The notes: generated by a model not told the origin, from the letters alone. A stretch of DNA of 37,970 nucleotides from HXMU1420-2 sp040830545 (GCA_040830545.1 JBFOMB010000119.1:1-37970), one strand, 5' to 3'. Shown: positions 9,124-17,617, counted from the stretch's first letter. Numbers and translations: made by a program.

Positions 9124-10380
9124 TCAGCGTGCGAATGGATCAGCCAACGCAGGCAACACCTGACCGGCACATGCGCCAAATCCGATACGATACCCGTCGC
9201 CCTGCGCGTGGCCCTGCAAGGTTAGCGTATCGCCGTCCTCCAGGAACGACCGCACCTCGCCGGTATCCAGCGTGATCGGTTCCTTCCCACCCCAGCTGAG
9301 TTCCAGGAGCGACCCGCGTTCCGGTTTCGTTGGCCCCGAAATCGTGCCAGACCCCAGCAGATCGCCCACATTCATCGGACAGCCCGACGTGGAATGATGC
9401 GCCAGTTGCTGCGCGGCAGAATAATACATCTCGCGATAGTTGGTGTTGGCGATGGTGGTCGCATCCTGCCCTTCGGGTGCCAGCGTCACGGCCAGGTCGA
9501 TGTCATACAGCATCGGACCGCAATCCTTCAGGTGATCCAGCAGCTCGAATTCACGTTCGGGCGTGTCGCAACGAAACGGTTCCAACGCAGCCTTGGTCAC
9601 GATCCAGGGCGAAATGGAGGTTGCCGTTGCCTTGGCCTGAAACGGGCCCAGCGGCTGATACTCCCACGCCTGAATGTCGCGCGCAGACCAGTCGTTCAGC
9701 AGGACATAGCCAAAGATGTTGTCGTCCGCCTCCTGCACGGTAATCGGACCCTCGGAAGCGACGCCAACGATGGCACCCATCTCCAGCTCCAGATCGAACC
9801 GGCGGCACGGCATGAAGGCGGGCACCGAATGGTCGGGCGATTTCAACTGGCCCCAAGGGCGGCGTACAGGCGTGCCATCCACAACAACCGAAGACGCACG
9901 GCCGTTATACCCAATCGGGATATGCAGCCAGTTGGGCGGCAGGGCGTTTTCAGGCCCGCGAAACATCGTGCCCACATTGGTCGCGTGATGCCGACCTGCG
10001 TAGAAATCGGTGTATTCGCTGACGACCAGCGGCAGGTGCAATTCAGCCTCTGCCATGGGCACCAGTAACGGCGTCACCTGATCCTGCGCGTCCGACCCGT
10101 CGGCCAGTAACGCGGTCAGGCGTTCGCGCAGCGCGGCCCAGACGGCGGGGCCTTCTTCCATCAGATCGTTCCAATAGGGCACGTCGAATAGCGGTACATC
10201 GGCCAGCTCGATCACACCGGCCTCTTCAGCGGCCTGCATGTCCAGGATCATGTCCCCGATGGCCACGCCGCAACGCGGATCGGTCCCTTCGGTCGAAAAC
10301 ACCCCATAGGGCAGGTTGTTCAGCGGAAATGGGTGGTCGGCTGCGTTGGCCGAAGTGACCCAGCTTTGGGCTAGTGGCAT
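9124..10380 (-). CDS. fahA: Fumarylacetoacetase
   Basis: The 418-residue protein matches FAH (EC 3.7.1.2), which hydrolyses fumarylacetoacetate to fumarate and acetoacetate in the last step of tyrosine/homogentisate catabolism. The N-terminal SH3-like FAH domain (PFPLNNLPYGVF) is followed by the catalytic domain. Expected active-site blocks are present: YTDFYAGRHHATNVG (metal Asp and catalytic His region), the ELEMGAIVG Glu pair, and NDWSARDIQAWEY. Length is normal for the family. The ATG at 10380 follows GGAAGAG. It lies 24 bp downstream of maiA on the same strand and is probably cotranscribed with it. The upstream dioxygenase hmgA is not in the window. Confidence 0.96.
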   Translation of the reverse strand: MPLAQSWVTSANAADHPFPLNNLPYGVFSTEGTDPRCGVAIGDMILDMQAAEEAGVIELADVPLFDVPYWNDLMEEGPAVWAALRERLTALLADGSDAQDQVTPLLVPMAEAELHLPLVVSEYTDFYAGRHHATNVGTMFRGPENALPPNWLHIPIGYNGRASSVVVDGTPVRRPWGQLKSPDHSVPAFMPCRRFDLELEMGAIVGVASEGPITVQEADDNIFGYVLLNDWSARDIQAWEYQPLGPFQAKATATSISPWIVTKAALEPFRCDTPEREFELLDHLKDCGPMLYDIDLAVTLAPEGQDATTIANTNYREMYYSAAQQLAHHSTSGCPMNVGDLLGSGTISGPTKPERGSLLELSWGGKEPITLDTGEVRSFLEDGDTLTLQGHAQGDGYRIGFGACAGQVLPALADPFAR

Positions 10381-10404
10381 GTCTCTTCCCGTGTCTCTCG
10401 TGGT

Positions 10405-11043
10405 TCAGGCCGGTTGTGCGTCCGGCTGTGCGTCAGGCATCGCCCGTTCTATGGCCTCGTTTTCGCGGCAAAGCGCGTCAATGTCCACCAGCCGTCCAAA
10501 CGGGCTCAGGTCACAGCCCCACCGCCGCGCATTGATCATCTGCCCAACAAGGCACAGATCGGCCAGACCGATTGCCTCACCAAAACAATAGGGCGTTCCC
10601 GCCGACAGCAGGCGCTCAAACGCGCGGAACCCTTCGGTCATCCAGTGATTCATCCAGACAACCGTGTCCTCCTGCGTATGGCCCAGCGTGCCCTTGAGAT
10701 AGCCCAGAACCTTCAGGTTGTTGACCGGGTGAATATCCAACGCGATTTGCGCCGCAGCGGCGCGGACCTGCGCCCGTTCAACCGCGTCACTGGGCAGCAA
10801 AGCGGGTGTGGGCCAGGTTTCCTCGATGTAATCCAACAGCGCCACGGACTGCGTGATGATCCGCCCGTCCTCCAGTTCCAGCGCCGGAACACCCATGCCG
10901 GGATTGACCTGAGCAAAGGCATCTTCCTTCTGCTCGCCCGCCACCAGGTTGACGGGCACGGTTTCATACGCCACGCCTTTCAGGTTCAGCGCTGCCCGCA
11001 CCCGCATGGACGTGGTCGAGCGCCAATAGGAATAGAGTTTCAC
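10405..11043 (-). CDS. maiA: Maleylacetoacetate isomerase (zeta-class GST)
   Basis: The 212-residue protein has the zeta GST layout: a thioredoxin-like N-terminal domain (MKLYSYWRSTTSMRVRAALN) and a helical C-terminal domain (ALDIHPVNNLKVLGYL). It should isomerise maleylacetoacetate to fumarylacetoacetate using glutathione, feeding FahA just downstream. The usual SSCS-type active-site motif reads STTS here (residues 9-12); the serines are kept and the cysteine is Thr, a substitution I take as tolerated but have not verified. The start is GTG, preceded by GGGAGAAG. The upstream 200 bp is shared with a divergent cyclase gene. Confidence 0.93.
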   Translation of the reverse strand: MKLYSYWRSTTSMRVRAALNLKGVAYETVPVNLVAGEQKEDAFAQVNPGMGVPALELEDGRIITQSVALLDYIEETWPTPALLPSDAVERAQVRAAAAQIALDIHPVNNLKVLGYLKGTLGHTQEDTVVWMNHWMTEGFRAFERLLSAGTPYCFGEAIGLADLCLVGQMINARRWGCDLSPFGRLVDIDALCRENEAIERAMPDAQPDAQPA

Positions 11044-11088
11044 CGCGACTTCTCCCGTTTTGTTCCGCCCTGCCCCTCTGGTCCGGGG

Positions 11089-11101
11089 CCGGTGTCACCG
11101 G
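11089..11101. promoter_or_regulatory. Perfect palindrome in the maiA/cyclase divergent interval
   Basis: CCGGTG-T-CACCGG is a 13-bp perfect inverted repeat, 46 bp upstream of maiA in the 200-bp divergent intergenic region. It could be an operator. No regulator gene is adjacent and I do not recognise the motif. Confidence 0.3.
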
Positions 11102-11243
11102 CAGTGTGTCCAGTTCCGCGCCGCTTGCAAACCCGTCAAATGCGCCGCGCTACGGCATAAGCCGCTTGGAATTGTGTCGCATGCCCCTAACATTTCCCTC
11201 AAAGCCCCCCAGTTTAACGGGGTAATCGTCGTCAGGTAGAAAC

Positions 11244-12500
11244 GTGACCCAAATCGAAATCCCCACCACCCTGCCCTCTGGTCCGGCCTCTGCCATTGCG
11301 CAGACCATGCTGAAACTCGGCCTGGAAGGGGCCGAGCAGGAGGAGGTGCTGGAACAGTATTGCCACGCGCTGATCGACATCGGCGTTCCACTGATGCGCC
11401 TCCACGTAGCGCAAAGCGCGTTTCATCCACGTTACGGCGGGGTCGGGTTCGACTGGACCCGGTCGGATGGGCTGAAGTCGGAACAGTATGAATACACCGA
11501 AACGCCTCGCGAAAGATGGCAGGCAAGCCCGCTCTATCACCTGCTGCAAACGCAGGAACTGGAGATGCGGATTGTCCTAAAGGACTCGAACCAGCCCAGC
11601 ACCTATCCCCTGCTCAACGACCTGCGGCAGTTGGGGGCGACGGATTACTTTGCCACGGGGCTTGTACTGAACCGGTTTGACACGTCGCAGCCGATTGACC
11701 CTGACAACACCCCCGAAGGTGTATTGCTGTCCTGGACCAGCGACGGGGCAGAGGGGTTTTCCGACCACGACATTGATCAAATCCGGTCTGTCCTGCCCTA
11801 TCTGGGGTTGGCACTGAAGTCCGCATCCAACCGGAAAATGGCGCGCGAGCTGCTGGGCGTCTACCTGGGTAAAGACGCGGGCAATCGTGTTCTGAGCGGA
11901 GAGATTGAGCGTGGGTCGCTGGAAAAGATCGACGCGGCGATCTGCTATTTCGACCTGATCGGCTTCACCAGTCTGGCCGAGCGGCTGGATGGCGACACGA
12001 TGATCAACATGCTGAACGCCTATTTCGGTGTGGCTGTCCGCATCATCGAAGGCATCGGTGGGCATGTGCTGAAGTTCATGGGCGACGGGCTGATGGCCAT
12101 GTTCGATCTGGGGGACGCGTCCGAGGATGCCGAAGCTGCGTTGCAGGCTGCCCAGCGCCTGACAACCGAGATGAACGCGCTAAATGAAAAAAGAGGCGCG
12201 GCAGGATTGCCCACCGCCGGGTTCACGCTCGCGTTGCACAACGGGGAGATCTTCTATGGCAATATCGGCGCGGATTCCCGGCTGGATTTCACGGTGATCG
12301 GGCCGGCGGTGAACCAGACGGCGCGCCTGTCGGATATGCACCGGGCGTTGGGTCAGAACATCGTTGTGTCCGAACGCTTGCGCCGCGCTGCGGGGGCCGA
12401 CCGGCCTGAATTGGTGTCTCTGGGCCGCTATATGCTGCGCGGTGTGCCGCAACCGCAGGAACTGTTTACGATCCACACAACACCGGAGGAACCCAAATGA
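11244..12500 (+). CDS. Class III adenylate/guanylate cyclase
   Basis: The 418-residue protein has a C-terminal class III cyclase domain (about 228-415). The two metal-binding aspartates are visible: D237 in FDLIGFTSL and D281 in KFMGDGLMAMF. Further family blocks are LHNGEIFYGNIG, DFTVIGPAVNQTARL and a GVPQPQELF ending. It should make cAMP (or cGMP) from the nucleoside triphosphate in the cytoplasm. The first 210 residues have no transmembrane segment and look like an undefined sensory or dimerisation domain. The start is GTG, preceded weakly by AGG. The stop overlaps the start of a 46-residue lipoprotein gene (ATGA). Substrate choice between ATP and GTP cannot be settled here. Confidence 0.93.
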   Translation: MTQIEIPTTLPSGPASAIAQTMLKLGLEGAEQEEVLEQYCHALIDIGVPLMRLHVAQSAFHPRYGGVGFDWTRSDGLKSEQYEYTETPRERWQASPLYHLLQTQELEMRIVLKDSNQPSTYPLLNDLRQLGATDYFATGLVLNRFDTSQPIDPDNTPEGVLLSWTSDGAEGFSDHDIDQIRSVLPYLGLALKSASNRKMARELLGVYLGKDAGNRVLSGEIERGSLEKIDAAICYFDLIGFTSLAERLDGDTMINMLNAYFGVAVRIIEGIGGHVLKFMGDGLMAMFDLGDASEDAEAALQAAQRLTTEMNALNEKRGAAGLPTAGFTLALHNGEIFYGNIGADSRLDFTVIGPAVNQTARLSDMHRALGQNIVVSERLRRAAGADRPELVSLGRYMLRGVPQPQELFTIHTTPEEPK

Positions 12501-12637
12501 CCCGCTTAGTCCGTGCCACGATGCTGTTCCTTGGCTTAGCGGTCGTTGCCGCCTGTGACCCGGCCGGTGGAGTGTCCGAAGAACAGCGCGCCTATCACAA
12601 GGCGAACCGGGACGCGTATTTGTATCAGGGTCGTTGA
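12497..12637 (+). CDS. Tiny predicted lipoprotein coupled to the cyclase
   Basis: This 46-codon gene overlaps the cyclase stop by 4 bases (ATGA), the usual sign of translational coupling. The product starts MTRLVRATMLFLGLAVVAAC. That is a complete type II signal peptide with lipobox VAAC, so Cys20 would be lipidated. A mature part of only 27 residues follows (DPAGGVSEEQ, then Lys/Arg/Tyr-rich). No function is recognised. It ends 14 bp before the convergent mipZ stop. Basic codon use, lipobox and overlap together make it a likely real gene. Confidence 0.72.
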   Translation: MTRLVRATMLFLGLAVVAACDPAGGVSEEQRAYHKANRDAYLYQGR

Positions 12638-12650
12638 GTCGCGGACTGGC

Positions 12651-13460
12651 CTAGAAAGAGACCTCAACCCCCGGCAGATCCAGCGCCTTCATCATGTCGC
12701 GCAGTTCCTGACGGGCGGCCACATTCGAGATATTGAGCTGTTTGACACCAACATCCTTCAGGTCCAGCAAAGTCAGGCCGCGCGGGAACAGTTCGCGAAA
12801 CACAACCCGTTCGGAAAAACCCGGCGCGACCCGGAATCCGATCCGTTCGGACAGGATGCGCACAACGCGCTGCATCTTTTCCTTGTTGACCATGCGCTGC
12901 GTGCCAACCCTGTTGCGCACAACAACCCAATCCATCGGCTTCAATCCGGCCTGCGCCCGCAGCTGCCGCGCATTCCAAACCATCTCGGAATACAGAGACG
13001 GGCCAAGGATCTTCTCCCCGCTCGCATCGGTGCGAGCCAGCAGGTCGAAATCCACGTAACTGTCGTTCAGCGGCGTGATCAGCGTGTCCGCCAGCGAATG
13101 CGCCACCTGGCTTAACCTTGTATGCGAACCGGGGCAGTCGATCAGGATGAAATCGCAATCCCGCTCCAGCGTCGTCACCGCCATCGACAGGCGGTGGTCA
13201 TAGACGTTTTCGCCGGGTTTCAGGTTGTCCTTGTCCGCTTCGGGCAGGTCGTGACAGTTGGGACCCAACAGTTCCAGCCCCTCGTTTTCCAGAAATGCCC
13301 GCCGGTTTTCAGCGTAGCGACACAGGGATCGCTGCCGCAGGTCGAGGTCCAGCGCATTCACTTTGAACCCCAGACGCGCCAGCGCGGTTGCCACATGCAT
13401 GGACACGGTCGACTTCCCGGCCCCGCCCTTTTCGTTTCCAACGACAATGATATGAGCCAT
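12651..13460 (-). CDS. mipZ: MipZ, ParA/MinD-type division-site ATPase
   Basis: The 269-residue protein has a deviant Walker A motif, KGGAGKST (K11 signature lysine, K16), followed by ALDLDLRQRSLCRYAENR and a Walker B-like FILIDCPG. The segments NDSYVDFDLL, SLYSEMVWNARQLRA, MDWVVVRNR and VVFRELFPRGLTLLDL, and the AARQELR tail, closely match Caulobacter MipZ. MipZ forms polar gradients via ParB and blocks FtsZ assembly away from midcell. ATG 13460 is chosen over an in-frame start 18 bp upstream because GAGGATCGGGT precedes it and the protein then starts MAHIIVVGNEKGG. It stands alone; parA, parB and ftsZ are not nearby. Confidence 0.93.
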   Translation of the reverse strand: MAHIIVVGNEKGGAGKSTVSMHVATALARLGFKVNALDLDLRQRSLCRYAENRRAFLENEGLELLGPNCHDLPEADKDNLKPGENVYDHRLSMAVTTLERDCDFILIDCPGSHTRLSQVAHSLADTLITPLNDSYVDFDLLARTDASGEKILGPSLYSEMVWNARQLRAQAGLKPMDWVVVRNRVGTQRMVNKEKMQRVVRILSERIGFRVAPGFSERVVFRELFPRGLTLLDLKDVGVKQLNISNVAARQELRDMMKALDLPGVEVSF

Positions 13461-13509
13461 ACCCGATCCTCGCCGCACCTGTGTGCGTGCATTTTCCTGC
13501 CACTATATG

Positions 13510-13525
13510 TTGACCAAAGTGTCAA
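13510..13525. promoter_or_regulatory. Inverted repeat upstream of mipZ
   Basis: TTGAC-N6-GTCAA lies 50-65 bp upstream of the mipZ ATG. On the minus strand the same bases contain TTGACA, followed at a short distance by TATAGT. It may be a promoter element or operator. The spacing is poor for a standard sigma-70 promoter, so the assignment is weak. Confidence 0.3.
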
Positions 13526-13579
13526 GAAAAGAGGCGAGGACCGAAATCAGGCTCTACATTGTGCGTATTTGAACACGGG

Positions 13580-14485
13580 CTACCAGCCTGAAGGGTCTCT
13601 GTCGTAGAATTCGCCGACCAGGAAATCGACAAAAGCACGGACCTTGGGCTGCACGAACCGTCCGTTGGGATAAACGGCATGCAAGTTCACCGGTTCAGAT
13701 ACCAACCCCGGCAGCACATCGACCAGCGTGCCCTCGCGAACCGCCTCACCATAGAGGTAGCTGGGCAAATGCGCGATCCCCAGACCGGACATGGCCGCCG
13801 TCAACAGCGATTGCCCGTCATTGATGCACAGTGCCCCCGCCGCGCGCACCTGATGCGTCGCGTTTCCGGGTCCTTGCAGCGTCCAGACATGGCCGCTGGG
13901 CCGGGGTGACCGGTACAGCAGGCGGTGATCCACCAGATCGGGGATCGCGGCGGGTTTGCCATGCCGTTTCAGATAAGACGGGCTGGCCACCAGCCGCTTT
14001 TCCGCGCTGGCGAATTTCCGGGCCTTCAGGCTGCTGTCTTCCAGATCGCCTACGCGCACACCCAAATCATAACCTTCGCTGATCAATTCGGCATAGCGGT
14101 TCTGAAGCACCAGACAGACGGACAGGTCCGGGTAACGCTCCATAAACCGGCCGATAACCGGCGTCAGATGGGTCACACCAAAATCGGTCGCAACCGACAC
14201 ACGCAATGCACCGCTGGGTTTGTCCTGCAACGCGGTGACCATCGCGTCCGCCTCGCCCGCGTCATTCAGCACTCGGCTGACCCGATCATAATAGGCCAAC
14301 CCGATATCAGTCGGGCTGACACGTCGCGTCGAGCGGCTGAGCAGGCGCGTACCCAAACGCTCTTCCAGGTTGGTGATGTGTTTGGACACCGCCGATTTCG
14401 ACATGCCCAACCGACGCGCGGCGACAGTGATGCCGCCCTGTTCGACAACAGTGGTAAACGCTTCCATTTCAACAAGATTTGCCAT
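13580..14485 (-). CDS. LysR-family transcriptional regulator
   Basis: The 301-residue protein has an N-terminal winged helix (MEAFTTVVEQGGITVAARRL, MSKSAVSKHITNLEERLG) and a periplasmic-binding-like effector domain. Residue pattern RSTRRVSPTDIG and ending with FVDFLVGEFYDR are typical of the DsdC/GcvA-like branch acting on unknown ligands. The ATG at 14485 is preceded by GGAGGAATC, a strong RBS, so the longer frame upstream is rejected. No divergent target gene is adjacent: 384 bp without a gene lies upstream. Targets are therefore unknown. Confidence 0.92.
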   Translation of the reverse strand: MANLVEMEAFTTVVEQGGITVAARRLGMSKSAVSKHITNLEERLGTRLLSRSTRRVSPTDIGLAYYDRVSRVLNDAGEADAMVTALQDKPSGALRVSVATDFGVTHLTPVIGRFMERYPDLSVCLVLQNRYAELISEGYDLGVRVGDLEDSSLKARKFASAEKRLVASPSYLKRHGKPAAIPDLVDHRLLYRSPRPSGHVWTLQGPGNATHQVRAAGALCINDGQSLLTAAMSGLGIAHLPSYLYGEAVREGTLVDVLPGLVSEPVNLHAVYPNGRFVQPKVRAFVDFLVGEFYDRDPSGW

Positions 14486-14869
14486 GATTCCTCCAGGTTT
14501 CCGATCCCAGCGGACAGCGAAGGCATTCAACGCACACACATGACAAATCGGCCGGATGTTGGACCGGCCGGAACAAACGATGCTTCCTGTTCTGGGTCGA
14601 TCCTTATTTGGGCAGCAAGAGAGGCCCTTGTTTTCGAATCCAAGCCAAACCCGTTTTCAAACCGGCCAATCGTTCAGCAGCAGGAAACACGGGCAAGGGT
14701 TTGCCCCGGTCCCGTCGCCCATAGGAAACGTTCCAGCACAAAATAAATGCCCGCGCTGATCCCTGGGGGAGGGGCGCGGGCTAAAGAATGAAAGTGCTGC
14801 CTGAAAACACGACTCGGATACCGTCGCGATGCAACAAATCCTTGACATCGCCGAAACAAGCGACCTGTT
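14486..14869. other. 384-bp interval without a clear gene
   Basis: It holds the LysR gene's upstream region, a 7-bp perfect hairpin at 14549-14570 (CGGCCGG/CCGGCCG) and the terminator-like hairpin at 14749-14781. Short frames on both strands lack an RBS and family resemblance. I see no RNA gene. Confidence 0.6.
14741..14781 (-). terminator. Probable terminator of the methyltransferase gene
   Basis: GCCCGCGC (14749-14756) pairs perfectly with GCGCGGGC (14774-14781). In minus-strand reading it is followed by ATTTATTTTG. It lies about 90 bp after the methyltransferase stop. Confidence 0.6.
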
Positions 14870-15640
14870 TCAGGCCGGTTTGGACAGCACCCAGACCTGT
14901 TCTGACGGATAGGACTTGGCCCAGTCCGCCGGGATATGGAACCTCTGCTCTGTCGCCGTTTCTGGCGCGAACAATTCCAGATATCTGTCCACCACGAAAC
15001 CGATCTCGCGAAACAGGTCGAACCAGCCCGCAATGGTCCGATTGAACTCGATCCCGCCAGGGTCAATTTCCACCTTGGTCCAGTCGATCCGGTTCATATC
15101 TTTGTAAGGGCGGTGCAGGGTCCAGTCACAGGGTGACCCCAGCAAGTCCGTGGCCACAATAGTCATCGGATGGCTGCCCAGAAACACCAGCCGCCCGCCA
15201 GGACGCAGCACGCGCCAGGCTTCGCGCAACCATACATCCGGATCGCACCAGATTGCTGCGCCGTATTCCGAGATAGCAAAGTCCATGGAGGCGTCGGCAA
15301 AGTCCAACGCCTCTGCATCGCCTTCCAGGAACGTCACATCCAGATGATGCTGATCCGCCAATCGCCGTGCGGTCGCCAATTGCCCGGACGACACATCGAT
15401 CCCCGTCACCCGCGCCCCGCGTCGCCGCATCCAGGCCGACACGTAACCGGTGCCACAACCCAGTTCGACGGCATCCAAACCGGTCATATCCTCGGGCAAC
15501 AACTGCAATTCAGCTTCGGGCAGTTGCCAGTTCCCCCAAGTTGGTGCGTCCATGGCCCAGGCCTGTTCCCCCATGGCAACCCAGTCATGCGCCATCCCGT
15601 TCCAGTAATCCCGGTTCACCTCTACATGGCGATGAGTCAC
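14870..15640 (-). CDS. Class I SAM-dependent methyltransferase
   Basis: The 256-residue protein has the Rossmann methyltransferase core: motif I AVELGCGTGYVSAWM, motif II region VTGIDVSSGQLATAR, the acidic FLEGDAEALDFAD block, and the post-core WRVLRPGGRLVFLG. The fold suggests a small-molecule or lipid-type methyltransferase (UbiE/Methyltransf_11 group); the substrate is unknown. I choose GTG 15640 because GGAGG stands five bases before it; an ATG 18 bp upstream (15658) has no good RBS. It follows rpmE on the same strand but is separated from it by a strong terminator. Confidence 0.88.
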   Translation of the reverse strand: MTHRHVEVNRDYWNGMAHDWVAMGEQAWAMDAPTWGNWQLPEAELQLLPEDMTGLDAVELGCGTGYVSAWMRRRGARVTGIDVSSGQLATARRLADQHHLDVTFLEGDAEALDFADASMDFAISEYGAAIWCDPDVWLREAWRVLRPGGRLVFLGSHPMTIVATDLLGSPCDWTLHRPYKDMNRIDWTKVEIDPGGIEFNRTIAGWFDLFREIGFVVDRYLELFAPETATEQRFHIPADWAKSYPSEQVWVLSKPA

Positions 15641-15661
15641 GCGATCCTCCAACCCCATACC

Positions 15662-15681
15662 CTGAAAACAAAAAGGCCGCC
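15662..15681 (-). terminator. Rho-independent terminator of the rplS-rpmE operon (3' half and U-tract)
   Basis: AAAGGCCGCC (15672-15681) pairs perfectly with GGCGGCCTTT (15687-15696) across a 5-base loop. On the minus strand the stem runs from 15696 to 15672 and then into TTTTTGTTTT-like sequence. It begins about 20 bp after the rpmE stop. Confidence 0.85.
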
Positions 15682-15716
15682 CAAACGGCGGCCTTTCCGG
15701 AAATCTGCAGGCGGGA

Positions 15717-15938
15717 TCAGAACCCCAGCCCTTCGTATTTCTTCTTGAACTTCGACACCCGGCCGCCCGAGTCCAGCAGGCGCGTACCGCCACCGGTCCA
15801 GGCCGGGTGAACGGTTGGGTCAACGTCCAGCGACAGCGTGTCGCCTTCGGAACCCCAGGTGGATTTCATCTGCAGGATCGTGCCGTCGGTCATTTTGACG
15901 TCGATCAGGTGATAGTCGGGATGCGTGTCTTTTTTCAT
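15717..15938 (-). CDS. rpmE: 50S ribosomal protein L31
   Basis: The 73-residue protein starts MKKDTHPDYHLIDVKMTDGT and ends VSKFKKKYEGLGF. It is an L31 of the zinc-free form, lacking the CxxC cysteines seen in the zinc-binding type, as is usual in this class of bacteria. It contributes to the 50S central protuberance and inter-subunit bridging. AAGGAG precedes the ATG. It is 11 bp downstream of rplS, so the two form an operon ended by a strong terminator. Confidence 0.97.
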   Translation of the reverse strand: MKKDTHPDYHLIDVKMTDGTILQMKSTWGSEGDTLSLDVDPTVHPAWTGGGTRLLDSGGRVSKFKKKYEGLGF

Positions 15939-15949
15939 GAGATCGCTCC

Positions 15950-16336
15950 TTAGGCCCCGGCGTTCGCCGACTTGGGCTTGTAGTTGGTGTCTTCTGCGAT
16001 ACGGGCGGATTTGCCACGACGCGAACGCAGATAGTAGAGCTTGGCCCGGCGGACACGGCCACGGCGAACCACGGTGATGCTTTCGATGTTGGTCGAATAC
16101 AGCGGGAACACACGTTCCACTCCTTCACCAAAGGAAATCTTGCGAACCGTGAAGGATGCCGCAATCCCGTCGCCGTTGCGACGGCTGATGCAAACGCCTT
16201 CGTAGTTCTGAACACGGGTGCGCGACCCTTCGGTCACTTTGAAGCCGACACGGATCGTGTCGCCTGCTTTGAAGTCGGGGATTTCTTTCCCCAGGGCGGA
16301 AATCTGTTCCGCCTCCAGCTGTGCGATCAGGTCCAT
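15950..16336 (-). CDS. rplS: 50S ribosomal protein L19
   Basis: The 128-residue protein shows the L19 pattern: FKAGDTIRVGFKVTEGSRTR, VQNYEGVCISR, FTVRKISFGEGVERVFPLYS and RRGRVRRAKLYYLRSRRGKS. The alanine-rich tail is a short lineage-specific extension. L19 sits at the 30S-50S interface. The upstream neighbour is a plus-strand transglycosylase, so rplS seems to be the first gene of its operon; the common rimM-trmD-rplS order is broken here. A short inverted repeat (TCGCGG/CCGCGA, 16356-16373) lies about 20 bp upstream and may be part of the leader. Confidence 0.97.
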   Translation of the reverse strand: MDLIAQLEAEQISALGKEIPDFKAGDTIRVGFKVTEGSRTRVQNYEGVCISRRNGDGIAASFTVRKISFGEGVERVFPLYSTNIESITVVRRGRVRRAKLYYLRSRRGKSARIAEDTNYKPKSANAGA

Positions 16337-16719
16337 CGCATATACTCCGATTTGCTCGCGGTTTTGTCCGCGAAGATGTCTTCGGCCTGAGAGCTCTTGG
16401 TCTTCACCGGGTCCCGCACAGCAGCCCGCCAGAGATCAGGTCGACATTGCTTGTCGATCCGGTCTGCGCCGTTCATCACGCCGAAGAAGACGCCACATCG
16501 CAAACCGTCCGGGACTCGCGCAAGGCGACCGGACCTGCGCCGTATAGAAGGCGTCGAGTGGTAGATCAAGCCTGATTCTGGGGGTCGGACCCACGCCGGG
16601 GTACGGGATACCACACCAGCCGAAGGGTGAAACGATGTGGATTTGCGCGCGCGATCCGGGGATAGTGGGATCAGACATTTGGGCAGTATGCGGCCCGACC
16701 ATCTGATTTGGAGTTTCCC
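16337..16719. other. 383-bp divergent interval between rplS and a transglycosylase gene
   Basis: This must hold the rplS promoter and leader on the minus strand and the transglycosylase promoter on the plus strand. The inverted repeat at 16356-16373 is the only clear structure. No gene, tRNA or known riboswitch is recognised. Confidence 0.6.
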
Positions 16720-17523
16720 ATGCGCTATTTCCGCCTGATTGCCACAACGCTCACGGCAGCAACGCTCGCCCTGCCTGCGCTCGCACAGACCTGTGGCAAC
16801 ACCAGTTCCGGTTTTGAACAGTGGAAGGCAGATTTTGCCCCTGTTGCCAAGCGAAACGGCGTGAAGAAACGCGGCCTGCAGGCGTTGGCGCAGTCCACCT
16901 ATGCCACGCGCACCATCGCAGCGGACCGCAATCAGAAAAGCTTCAGGTACACGTTGGACAAATTCATGCAGGTGCGCGGCGCAAATGCCATCGTGTCCCA
17001 GGGCCGCCGCCGCAAGGCGCAGAACCCTGCATTTTACGCCGCGCTGGAAAAGCAATATGGCGTGCCCGCCGGTATCCTGATTTCATTGCACGGCATGGAA
17101 ACGGGGTTCGGCAATTTCATGGGCGACAGCCAGGTTGTGTCGGCCATCGTGACGCTGGCCTATGACTGCCGCCGGTCCGAGTTTTTCATTCCCCACGCAA
17201 TTGGCGCGCTGAAACTGATCGACCAGGGCGCGATCACCATGAACACCAAAGGCGCGAAACATGGCGAACTGGGTCACACCCAGTTCTTGCCCGGTAACGC
17301 GCTGGAATACGGGGTGGACGCGACGGGTGACCGACGGGTCGATTTCTACAACCTCACGGACGGCATGGCCTCGACCGCGAATTTCCTGAAGAAAAAGGGG
17401 TGGAAACGCGGACGCGGTTATCAACCCGGAGAGCCGAATTTCAAGGTGATCCAGGCGTGGAACAGCGCCTCGGTTTACCAGCAGGCGATTGCGATCATGG
17501 CAGCACGGATTGACGCGCCTTAG
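16720..17523 (+). CDS. Exported lytic murein transglycosylase (MltB/SLT_2 type)
   Basis: The 267-residue protein has a signal peptide (MRYFRLIATTLTAATLALPA, cleaved near ALA-QT). The catalytic glutamate is E127 in LHGMETGFG, and further family blocks are HGELGHTQFLPGNALEYGVD and DGMASTANFLKKKGW. It should cleave murein glycan strands, producing 1,6-anhydro-muropeptides in the periplasm. It lacks the C-terminal peptidoglycan-binding domain seen in longer relatives. ATG 16720 follows TTGGAG and is preferred over one 12 bp upstream. Confidence 0.92.
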   Translation: MRYFRLIATTLTAATLALPALAQTCGNTSSGFEQWKADFAPVAKRNGVKKRGLQALAQSTYATRTIAADRNQKSFRYTLDKFMQVRGANAIVSQGRRRKAQNPAFYAALEKQYGVPAGILISLHGMETGFGNFMGDSQVVSAIVTLAYDCRRSEFFIPHAIGALKLIDQGAITMNTKGAKHGELGHTQFLPGNALEYGVDATGDRRVDFYNLTDGMASTANFLKKKGWKRGRGYQPGEPNFKVIQAWNSASVYQQAIAIMAARIDAP

Positions 17524-17617
17524 GGACATCACGCGCCACGAAGCTTACGCCCTTCTGCCCAGAAATGTCCAAATTCATGCCGTAGCCGTGAACACAAGAC
17601 ATTCTGGAGGCGAGCAA

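Noticed and set aside
14556..14759. Small plus-strand gene in the gap upstream of the LysR gene
   Set aside because: No RBS, low-complexity product, and it overlaps the terminator-like hairpin.
16327..17055. 242-codon minus-strand frame upstream of rplS
   Set aside because: It runs antisense to the transglycosylase gene and shows no resemblance to TrmD or any other family.
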